DNA of 6,636 bases from Clostridia bacterium (GTDB lineage: Bacteria; Bacillota; Clostridia; HGM11514). The translations under genes were made by a program, and so were the position numbers. Shown here piece after piece: positions 1 through 5,507 of the stretch (its first letter is position 1; the number at the start of each line of letters is the position of its first letter). The notes under the pieces were generated by a model. It was given only the letters and a program-made list of their open reading frames with translations. It ran no database searches and was not told the origin of the DNA. The stretch spans positions 1 to 6,636 of the forward strand of contig CAAENE010000211.1 in NCBI GenBank assembly GCA_900757255.1. The letters are read 5' to 3'.

Positions 1-432
1 GGGACGGTGACCCGTGCAGAGTTCGCAGCGTTGATCACAAGGGCGTTAGGATTGAACGCGAGCCTGTATCAGGGAGACTTTGGAGACGTAGACCCGAACG
101 CCTGGTATGCAAATGAAATTCAGGCAATTATCAATGCAGGAATCATGTCGGGCGACCCGGACGGGGCTTTCCGTCCGGAAGATACCATTAGCCGTCAGGA
201 AATGGCGAAGGTAATCGTCAATGCATACCTCATCAAAACAGGGGTTTCTGATGTAACAGCGGCAGAGATAACGTTCAGTGACAACGACCGAATCGCTGAT
301 TGGGCAAAAGAAGCGGTAGGAAAAGCGGCAGCGCTTGGTCTGATTACCGGAATGGGAGACGGAACCTTTGCCCCGAACGACAATATGACCCGCGCCCAAA
401 GCGCTGTGGTCATCTTCAGGTTGGTGAAATAA
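1..432 (+). CDS. SLH-domain surface protein, C-terminal part (5' truncated by window)
   Basis: The reading frame is open from base 1 and ends at TAA 430-432. The GTG at position 7 is an internal Val codon, not a start, because it lies inside an SLH motif (G-T-V-TRAE). What is visible is the end of one SLH repeat followed by two complete repeats. The second runs from FGDVDPNAWYANEI through DGAFRPEDTISRQE, and the third from FSDNDRIADWAKEA through DGTFAPNDNMTRAQ to the terminal VIFRLVK. Each carries the family hallmarks: an early F-x-D, a W-A/Y pair, a GxFxP turn and a TRAE-like motif (TRAE, SRQE, TRAQ). Three C-terminal SLH repeats normally bind pyruvylated secondary cell-wall polymer and hold an exported enzyme or S-layer protein on the cell surface. 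The N-terminal functional domains lie outside the window, so the activity is unknown. No convincing rho-independent terminator follows; only a 13-bp dyad (437-449) lies just after the stop. Confidence 0.93.
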   Translation, partial: GTVTRAEFAALITRALGLNASLYQGDFGDVDPNAWYANEIQAIINAGIMSGDPDGAFRPEDTISRQEMAKVIVNAYLIKTGVSDVTAAEITFSDNDRIADWAKEAVGKAAALGLITGMGDGTFAPNDNMTRAQSAVVIFRLVK

Positions 433-490
433 CATAAATATGGCATATTCCTAAATCCCTTCCTATATATTGAAACCCAGTGGAAAAAGC

Positions 491-506
491 GTCTTGTAAA
501 CAAGAC
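491..506. repeat. 16-bp perfect dyad GTCTTGTAAACAAGAC
   Basis: Seven-base arms (GTCTTGT and ACAAGAC) are separated by AA. The spacing is too tight for a good RNA hairpin and no T-run follows on either strand, so a terminator is unlikely. A protein-binding palindrome upstream of the promoter module at 522-550 is possible. No regulator can be assigned. Confidence 0.35.
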
Positions 507-521
507 CGATAAAAAGGACAA

Positions 522-575
522 TAGATAAATAGCACCTCCTATGGTAGAATAAAAATCATAGGAGGTGTTCTTATG
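522..575 (+). promoter_or_regulatory. Promoter-in-dyad module 1 with Shine-Dalgarno and ATG
   Basis: An 11-bp perfect inverted repeat (CACCTCCTATG 533-543, CATAGGAGGTG 557-567) flanks a 13-base loop. The loop contains TAGAAT (545-550), preceded by TG at 542-543, which makes an extended -10 box. A weak -35 (TAGATA 522-527) lies 17 bases upstream. The right arm contains AGGAGG, and an ATG follows at 573-575. Transcription from this promoter would start near 557, so its mRNA would lack the left arm and leave the ribosome site free. A transcript arriving from upstream would carry both arms and could bury the site. The frame after the ATG is only 12 codons (573-611, stop TGA), so whatever gene this once served is gone or broken, unless the short peptide is itself the product. 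Confidence 0.45.
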
Positions 576-675
576 AGAAAGTATACTATCCTTCGCTGTT
601 TGGATGACTGAAATAATTAGACTGATACGTTACCATTACATGAATGGAATGCCCCTGTTGAGTCTTTTTCAAGGA

Positions 676-733
676 TTGTGCAAATCTCCAAACAGGTGTA
701 CAATAAAAATACCAGTTTGGAGGTTTTACTATG
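676..733 (+). promoter_or_regulatory. Promoter-in-dyad module 2 with Shine-Dalgarno and ATG
   Basis: TTGTGC (676-681) and TACAAT (699-704) are separated by exactly 17 bases and form a good sigma-70/A type promoter. The spacer contains the left arm of an inverted repeat (682-693), which pairs with 715-726 over 12 positions including one G-U. After one mismatch the inner stem continues (695-699 with 709-713). The right arm holds TTTGGAGG, the Shine-Dalgarno site for ATG 731-733. The layout is the same as in the module at 522-575: left arm between -35 and -10, -10 in the loop, right arm on the ribosome site. The central loop bases are also alike (AATAAAAAT). Confidence 0.5.
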
Positions 734-865
734 TCCATAGCCGCAAGCAAAGCCGTCGGCGTAAATGGTATAATTGGCCATGCGCGTTTTCCGAGCAATA
801 CGAGGAAAGTTCGGCGGCGCATAAATTCAACGTATGATAACTGCAAAGCAGCTATCATACCATAA
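731..865 (+). CDS. 44-residue hypothetical reading frame
   Basis: ATG 731 lies 7 bases after GGAGG (719-723, inside a dyad) and is preceded by a plausible promoter (TTGTGC/TACAAT). The frame runs to TAA 863-865. The product begins MSIAASKAVGVNG, has a basic stretch (TRKVRRR) in the middle and ends CKAAIIP. I recognise no family. The 3' end of the frame contains a perfect-armed hairpin (832-860), so the last codons are part of a structured element. This could be a genuine small basic protein, or the surviving start of a decayed gene. It overlaps a competing 77-codon frame in another phase (604-837) that lacks a ribosome site. Expression signals favour this one, but coding evidence is weak. Confidence 0.25.
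   Translation: MSIAASKAVGVNGIIGHARFPSNTRKVRRRINSTYDNCKAAIIP
832..860. repeat. Stable hairpin between converging frames
   Basis: GTATGATA (832-839) and TATCATAC (853-860) pair perfectly. After a single A-C mismatch, CTGC (841-844) pairs with GCAG (848-851) around an AAA loop. The plus strand lacks a U-run after the stem, so it is not a classical terminator. It sits between the 731-865 frame and the converging pseudogene at 888-1240, so it may be a terminator remnant, an RNA-stabilising stem, or the end of a lost element. Confidence 0.4.
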
Positions 866-887
866 AAAGGAAAATATCAACAGTCAT

Positions 888-1240
888 TTAGCTTACTGCT
901 GTAGGTGGTTGTAAATTATCTATTTGCTGTTATAAGTCGTCAATCATTCCTCCTAAATAATGCTCATGACCGGACCGTAATAAAAATAATCTGTAGAGAG
1001 GTCGATATTTAGTATTTGGCTATATATTTTATGGGTATAACCGACGATACGCAATTTGGTCATATTTGCTGTGTCCTCAAAATTTATACTTTGTTCAAGC
1101 TGTTCTTGCATCCAATCATCATATTAATGATAGTCCGGCGTACAATGTTCTATCTTTTCAGGTAAACGCGGTACATGGCAGAAAAAGAAACCTGTGCCGC
1201 CATATGCAGCATAAAAAATCAAAATCATAAAATAATACAA
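888..1240 (-). pseudogene. Broken unknown gene (two stops and a one-base frameshift)
   Basis: Read on the minus strand from about 1240 (possible TTG) or 1228 (ATG), the frame encodes a hydrophobic start (MILIFYAAYGG) and then CHVPRLPEKIEHCTPDYH. It hits TAA at 1126-1124, then stays open for 56 codons (from YDDWMQEQLEQ through KLRIVGYTHKIYSQ to DYFYYG) until TAG 955-953. A one-base loss near 971-973 would join YYGP to GHEHYLGGMIDDL in the next frame. That is followed by TAA (932-930) and QQIDNLQPPTAVS before TAA 890-888. The joined sequence reads like a real soluble protein rather than random translation. I cannot name the family. No clear ribosome site precedes the proposed start, so the 5' end may also be missing. 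The single-base shift and stops fit simple decay. Confidence 0.5.
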
Positions 1241-1329
1241 AAATTATATCCATTCATTATAGAAAATTTTGCGGCTGTATACTATTATATATCAATATAT
1301 CTTATTCATAATTTAAGAAGGAGACTATA

Positions 1330-4300
1330 ATGGACAAACAAATTTACGAAACGTTTCGCAAACCTCCTGAAGGTTATGGAGAAGTTGCTTTTTTTTGGTG
1401 GAACGGCGATAAGCTGACGAAAGAAAAACTCGGATGGATTCTGGAACAGCTGGAGGGGTATGCAATTTCGGGCATCCAAATCAATTATGCACATTCAAAT
1501 TTAGGGGGAGCTGTATATGGTTTGACCCTGCCAAGCGACCCGCCTCTGTTTACAACTGAATGGTGGGAGCTGGTAGCCTGGTTTTCTGAGCAATGTAAAA
1601 AAAGAGGAATCAGCGTTAGCTTGAGCGATTATACACTCGGAACCCCGGGGCAGGGCTGGTTTGCCGATGAAATGATACAGAAATATCCGGAATTGAAAGG
1701 CCAGATATTGGTTTATGAAAATGATAAGGTTGAAATAAAGACAGTAAATAAATCCTATAATCCAATTGCAAAGGGCGTCGGCGAAGTCTATGCCAAAGTT
1801 TTTTGGGGGAAATTTGAGACCTATTTCCCAAACGAATGCGGGAAAACGTTTAATTTTTTCTTTTCCGATGAATTAAGCTTCAATGTATCCGGAAATCTTT
1901 GGTGCGACGACTTTGAAGAACAATTTAAAAAGCGGAAAGGGTACGACTTGATGCCCTTGATAAAGGGGATATTTGTTGATATCGGCGATATTACCCCAAA
2001 AGTCAGGCTCGATTATTATGATGTGATCGTTCAGCTCTCAGAGGAACGGTATTTCCGCAAGCTTTATCAATGGCATGAGGAACGCGGCATGATTTTTGGC
2101 TGCGACCATGGCGGACGCGGCAGGGATGTAAGAGAGTTCGGCGACTATTTCAGGACAATGAAATGGTATCAGGGCCCCGGCTGTGACCAGCCCAAGCTGT
2201 ATGGAGATCTCATCAAAAATAAAGTAGCCAGTTCTATTTCGCATTTATACGAACGCCCGCGCACATGGCTGGAGGGATTTTATTCCAGCGGCTGGGGCAC
2301 CTCAACTGCTGATTTGCTGGACGCGGTTTACCGTAATTTTGTGATGGGGCATAATCTGCTCTCCCTCCATGGTATGTATTATACGACATACGGCAGCATG
2401 TGGGAATGGGCGCCGCCGTGCAATCATCATCATATGCCGTATTGGAAGCATATGAAAGAATTTTTGCAATGTACAGAACGGCTGAGTTACCTGCTGAGCC
2501 AGGGTAAGCATAAATGCGATGTCGCCGTCCTATATCCGGTCGCGCCGCTGGAAGTCGGTCCGGAAGGACAAGATGCGGTTGATACTGCCTTTGAAACGGC
2601 CGAAATGCTCTACGCACAGGGCATTGATTTTGATTTTATGGATTTTGAATCTATATTACGATGTGATATACAGAATGGAAAACTTTGTATAGCCGGTGAA
2701 CAATATAAGGTGCTTATCCTCCCTTCCATGCGGGCAGTACGGTTTAGTATGACGGAACAGATCCTTCGATTTGCCGAAACGGGCGGAATTGTAATCAACA
2801 TTGGAGATAAGCCGGTTATGAGTGACCGTGCCGGCGCAAACGACGAGGTATTAAATGATATTGTGAACCGATTATTCTTAAACAATGCTTATCAGGCTGA
2901 CACCTGCGGGGATGCTGCCGAGATAATCAAACGTCTTGGCATCATAGATTTTATTGCTCCAAAGGGAGCTGTTCCGTATTTCCAGCATAGGATCGCAGAG
3001 GATACTGATATCTATTTTGTCTATCATGTACCAAAAGGCGAAAAATGCTTTTTCAAAGCCAAAGGGAAACCGCATTTGCTGGATCCATTTACCGGACAGA
3101 TAAATGCGATTCAAGAATATACCCAAAAAGAGGACGGCACTTTGATTACCATGCCGCTGGAACAAACAGAATTGCATATCATTGTTTTTGACGACACGCT
3201 TGCTGCTGAACCGATCAAATCGGACGAAGAAGCAATCGTATGGAAAGCCGAAGGCGTTTGGGAATGCGAATTGCAGCCAACTTTGGATAATCGATATGGC
3301 GATTACCGCCTCCCGGCATTTGATGGCTTTATTGGCGCGGAGGCCAGAAGAACGATGGTGGTTTCTGATGATATGTCCGTCAGGGCCACAAACTCGTATG
3401 GGACATATTTCTATCGTCTGGGCGCCCTTCCGTCTGATGCGGACGAAAGAATTTTAGCTGCTCTTCGGGCGGTCAACGGGCAAACTAAAGTTGAAATAGA
3501 CGGAAAAGAGTATTTTTTCTCTCCTTATCGCTACTCTCTGCGGTACGGTGTGGAAAACCGGGCCGGGAATCAAAAAAGCTTTCATGGGTTAAAGGGGATT
3601 TTATCCGATGACTTTATTCTTTTGGGAAAAATGATTGAGCCGGAATGGCACTATGATAAATATGAGCCGGAAGAGGCGGGAAATATTTATTATTTCTGGA
3701 CTACGGTGTATTGCAGCCAGGCTTGTACAGGCCGTGTTGTTACCGGTGATATAGCGCCTGCAAAAATGTGGATCAACCACCATGAGACGACGGCTGAAAA
3801 TGTTCCTCTGCAAAAAGGCACCAACTATATCCTGCTCAAATATGACCGGGCCGGACGCACTCATTTTATGATACAGAAGCAAGATGCAAAGCCGTTTATT
3901 CAAACGGCGCCCCTATCTATGTACTGGTATCATAATCCAAATTATTTTGTTTTTGACGCGCAGCCGGATCATGCAGGCAAACAATGCACCTATCGGTTTA
4001 CAACTCCTCCCGGCATGAAAAGCATTACCTTTTCCGCTATTGGCAAACCAAGTTTAACTGTCAATGGGGAAGCAGTTCCGCTGCAAAAAAAGGAAGATAC
4101 CAATCAATATACTGCTGAGTATGAGAGCGTTGAATCTGTAACAGCCGAACTGAGAATCATACAGGAAAGAGGTTACTATGGCGCATCCGCCCTTCCGGAG
4201 CCGATACGGTTTAAATGCGGGAAAGGTATCATACCAATTGGGGACTGGTCAACGATTGACTCGCTGGAATGTTATTCGGGGGGTATGTGGTACCGCAAGA

Positions 4301-4551
4301 CATTCCGGGCAGTTAACGCGGAACAGAAGGTGATACTGGATTTAGGTACGGTCGTATCTACTGCCGAAGTATATGTAAATGGGCATTTGGCTGGAATCAA
4401 AATTGCGCCTCCGTGGAAACTGGATATCAGCCAATATATTGTTCCGGGCGAAAACCGCATCGAGATACTGGTATTCAACACAGCTGCAAACCAGTTCGAT
4501 ACCAGCCCCACCTTCTATAAAGGAAGCTTAAAATCCGGCATACTGGGATAA
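1330..4551 (+). CDS. GH106-like glycoside hydrolase (alpha-L-rhamnosidase type), intracellular
   Basis: The 1073-residue product starts at ATG 1330, six bases after AAGGAG (1318-1323), and ends at TAA 4549-4551. The N-terminus carries the GH106-type pattern: FRKPP (9-13), FFWWNG (21-26), GIQINYAH (48-55), then GTPGQGW and PELKG. SDELSF (179-184), CDHGGRGRD (258-266), EFGDYF (269-274) and RTWLEGFYSSGWG (311-323) supply conserved acidic and aromatic residues of a (beta/alpha)8 active site. E181, E269 and E315 are candidate catalytic residues, but I cannot assign acid and base. Residues about 396-500 (VAVLYP, VLILPS, GGIVINIG) resemble the glutaminase-like domain that follows such barrels. Beta-sandwich segments follow, and a galactose-binding jelly roll about 973-1073 (GGMWYRKTF, AEVYVNGHLAG, GENRIEILVFN) closes the protein. 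There is no signal peptide or membrane segment, so it should act in the cytoplasm on imported rhamnosides or related glycosides. Family length fits. GH106-like is likely; the exact sugar is inferred. Confidence 0.82.
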   Translation: MDKQIYETFRKPPEGYGEVAFFWWNGDKLTKEKLGWILEQLEGYAISGIQINYAHSNLGGAVYGLTLPSDPPLFTTEWWELVAWFSEQCKKRGISVSLSDYTLGTPGQGWFADEMIQKYPELKGQILVYENDKVEIKTVNKSYNPIAKGVGEVYAKVFWGKFETYFPNECGKTFNFFFSDELSFNVSGNLWCDDFEEQFKKRKGYDLMPLIKGIFVDIGDITPKVRLDYYDVIVQLSEERYFRKLYQWHEERGMIFGCDHGGRGRDVREFGDYFRTMKWYQGPGCDQPKLYGDLIKNKVASSISHLYERPRTWLEGFYSSGWGTSTADLLDAVYRNFVMGHNLLSLHGMYYTTYGSMWEWAPPCNHHHMPYWKHMKEFLQCTERLSYLLSQGKHKCDVAVLYPVAPLEVGPEGQDAVDTAFETAEMLYAQGIDFDFMDFESILRCDIQNGKLCIAGEQYKVLILPSMRAVRFSMTEQILRFAETGGIVINIGDKPVMSDRAGANDEVLNDIVNRLFLNNAYQADTCGDAAEIIKRLGIIDFIAPKGAVPYFQHRIAEDTDIYFVYHVPKGEKCFFKAKGKPHLLDPFTGQINAIQEYTQKEDGTLITMPLEQTELHIIVFDDTLAAEPIKSDEEAIVWKAEGVWECELQPTLDNRYGDYRLPAFDGFIGAEARRTMVVSDDMSVRATNSYGTYFYRLGALPSDADERILAALRAVNGQTKVEIDGKEYFFSPYRYSLRYGVENRAGNQKSFHGLKGILSDDFILLGKMIEPEWHYDKYEPEEAGNIYYFWTTVYCSQACTGRVVTGDIAPAKMWINHHETTAENVPLQKGTNYILLKYDRAGRTHFMIQKQDAKPFIQTAPLSMYWYHNPNYFVFDAQPDHAGKQCTYRFTTPPGMKSITFSAIGKPSLTVNGEAVPLQKKEDTNQYTAEYESVESVTAELRIIQERGYYGASALPEPIRFKCGKGIIPIGDWSTIDSLECYSGGMWYRKTFRAVNAEQKVILDLGTVVSTAEVYVNGHLAGIKIAPPWKLDISQYIVPGENRIEILVFNTAANQFDTSPTFYKGSLKSGILG

Positions 4552-4556
4552 ATTCA

Positions 4557-4593
4557 AAAAACCCTTACAATTATTTGTAAGGGTTTTTGTTTT
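4557..4593 (+). terminator. Strong rho-independent terminator, probably bidirectional
   Basis: ACCCTTACAA (4561-4570) pairs perfectly with TTGTAAGGGT (4575-4584) around a TTAT loop. Flanking A and T bases extend the stem to about 14 pairs (4557-4588), and the U-rich tail continues as TTTTTGTTTT. It begins six bases after the hydrolase stop. Six A residues on the left (4556-4561) become a T-run on the minus strand, so the same hairpin can end transcription of the converging AraC gene. Confidence 0.93.
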
Positions 4594-4600
4594 CTGCGAA

Positions 4601-4615
4601 AGCCGGACACCGGCT
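4601..4615 (-). terminator. Small GC hairpin after the AraC-type gene
   Basis: AGCCGG (4601-4606) and CCGGCT (4610-4615) form a perfect 6-bp stem with a three-base loop, 11 bases beyond the regulator's stop codon. On the minus strand it is followed only by TTTCG, a weak U-tail, so it is at best an auxiliary stop ahead of the stronger hairpin at 4557-4588. Confidence 0.35.
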
Positions 4616-4625
4616 ATATGCCATA

Positions 4626-5378
4626 TCAATAAAATTGGTTGAGCTGAGAGGGGGAGATACCCATGTTCTTTTTGACGGCATTTGAGAACGCATGAACCGA
4701 TGAATAACCTACCATTTCAGCTACATCAGATACTTTATTTCCCGCCTTTAATAAAGAAATCGCCATACTCAGACGGTAATCTTTTAAATATTGAAAGGGA
4801 GAAACCCTCATATATTTTTTGAACAGTCGGATGAAATAACTGTTGTCCAGATGCAGACGGTTTGATAATTCTTCAATCTCAATTTGTTGATTATAATTCT
4901 GATGAATAAATTCAAGTGCCTGTACGATTCTGCTATCGGTTACGTATTGAAAATGAAGTTCGTGATCCAGCAGAGACATGAGCACGTTAAATTGATCATA
5001 AATAATATCTTGAAGAGAGTCTGATTTACTACTATTTTCAGTAAAAAGGATTGTGAAAAAGTCCATGACATTGTCAATTAAGGGATACTGTTCCAGGTCA
5101 AGTTCGATGACATGATCCAGCATCAGCGGAGAATACAGCCAAAAGCCAAAGTAGGTATGGTCTATTGGCTGTGCAGGATCTGTAAATAGCCGGGCGTCTG
5201 CCATTTGGGGGATGAAATAAAGATGACCTTTTCGAAAAGGTATCCTTTTTTTGTTGGCTTCACAAAAGCCGTTCCCGCTGTGTACCTTATAAATTCTGTG
5301 AATCCGTTCACTGTAGTCGACATTCCAGACGCCATCTAATTTTTTCCTGCCATACATTCGGAACCGTACATGATTCAT
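4626..5378 (-). CDS. AraC-family transcriptional regulator
   Basis: This 250-residue protein starts at ATG 5378-5376, nine bases after GGAG (5391-5388, minus strand), and ends with TGA 4628-4626. The C-terminal 100 residues are a classic AraC/XylS DNA-binding domain. The first helix-turn-helix lies about 168-190 (IEELSNRLHLDNSYFIRLFK) and the second about 216-246 (VSDVAEMVGYSSVHAFSNAV, then KKNMGISPSQL). The N-terminal 140 residues look like a cupin-type AraC sensor domain (HSGNGFCEANKKRIPFRKGHLYFIP), which typically binds a sugar or other small ligand in the cytoplasm. The gene converges on the GH106-like gene and diverges from the UroD-like gene. The second arrangement is typical of activators of the adjacent catabolic operon. 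The ligand is not identifiable; a rhamnose-type or other plant-derived sugar is an inference from the neighbouring hydrolase. Confidence 0.93.
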   Translation of the reverse strand: MNHVRFRMYGRKKLDGVWNVDYSERIHRIYKVHSGNGFCEANKKRIPFRKGHLYFIPQMADARLFTDPAQPIDHTYFGFWLYSPLMLDHVIELDLEQYPLIDNVMDFFTILFTENSSKSDSLQDIIYDQFNVLMSLLDHELHFQYVTDSRIVQALEFIHQNYNQQIEIEELSNRLHLDNSYFIRLFKKYMRVSPFQYLKDYRLSMAISLLKAGNKVSDVAEMVGYSSVHAFSNAVKKNMGISPSQLNQFY

Positions 5379-5397
5379 TCAAATCAACTCCAAGATG

Positions 5398-5417
5398 TTG
5401 TCAATTTTAATTAACAA
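5398..5417. promoter_or_regulatory. 20-bp near-perfect dyad in the divergent region (candidate operator)
   Basis: TTGTCAATTTTAATTAACAA is symmetric except for one C-A pair and the central TT. It lies between the AraC-type gene's start (5378) and the UroD-like start (5508). It is downstream of the predicted regulator promoter and upstream of the likely UroD promoter, a position where one site could repress the regulator and activate the neighbour. A further 7-bp inverted repeat (AAAAAGG 5416-5422, CCTTTTT 5438-5444) is adjacent. Binding by the encoded AraC protein is a guess; AraC sites are often direct repeats. Confidence 0.35.
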
Positions 5418-5454
5418 AAAGGCCGATAATAAACATTCCTTTTTTACTCAACTT

Positions 5455-5483
5455 ATATTACTATAGTTTCAAGAAGAAGTCAA
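5455..5483 (-). promoter_or_regulatory. Predicted promoter of the AraC-type gene
   Basis: Read on the minus strand, TTGACT (5483-5478) and TAATAT (5460-5455) are separated by exactly 17 bases, a near-consensus vegetative promoter. Transcription would start near 5448, giving an untranslated leader of about 70 bases that contains the dyad at 5398-5417 and the GGAG site. For the opposite direction I find only poor matches (for example GATAAT 5425-5430 without a -35), which fits an activator-dependent UroD-like gene. Confidence 0.55.
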
Positions 5484-5507
5484 ATTAGATAAATGGAGAT
5501 GAGTCAA

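Larger units (their letters stand above)
433..1329. other. 897-base intergenic stretch with decayed sequence
   Basis: No full-length gene is supported between the SLH gene and the glycoside hydrolase. The stretch holds a dyad at 491-506, two promoter/Shine-Dalgarno dyad modules at about 522-575 and 676-733, a 44-codon frame at 731-865, a hairpin at 832-860, a broken minus-strand gene at 888-1240, and an AT-rich leader for the hydrolase at about 1241-1329. Longer frames on either strand in 586-858 overlap these elements, lack ribosome binding sites and resemble nothing I recognise. The mixture of short starts without bodies and a broken gene suggests mobile-element or gene remnants. Confidence 0.6.

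Noticed and set aside
437..449. AATATG-G-CATATT dyad after the SLH stop as a terminator
   Set aside because: The stem is only six AT-rich pairs with a one-base loop and no U-run follows.
46..521. Minus-strand frames over the SLH gene
   Set aside because: They are antisense to clear SLH repeats and have no independent coding evidence.
604..837. Plus-strand 77-codon frame starting MTEIIRLIRYHY
   Set aside because: No Shine-Dalgarno precedes it, its composition is odd (many Arg, Trp, Tyr), and it runs through the module 2 promoter and dyad in a different frame from the well-signalled ATG 731.
586..858. Minus-strand 90-codon frame overlapping the promoter modules
   Set aside because: It has no ribosome site and no recognisable motif, and it overlaps better-supported plus-strand expression signals and the 832-860 hairpin.
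522..860. CRISPR-like or direct-repeat array
   Set aside because: The two modules share geometry and a few loop bases, but their arms differ in sequence and there are no regularly spaced repeats.
433..1329. tRNA, rRNA or riboswitch in the long intergenic stretch
   Set aside because: I found no cloverleaf with a conserved T-arm, no rRNA signature and no recognisable riboswitch core; the hairpins present are isolated.
2234..2617. 127-codon minus-strand frame inside the hydrolase gene
   Set aside because: It lies fully antisense to a well-supported GH106-like gene, has no start signals, and is Pro/Arg-rich as expected for a shadow frame.
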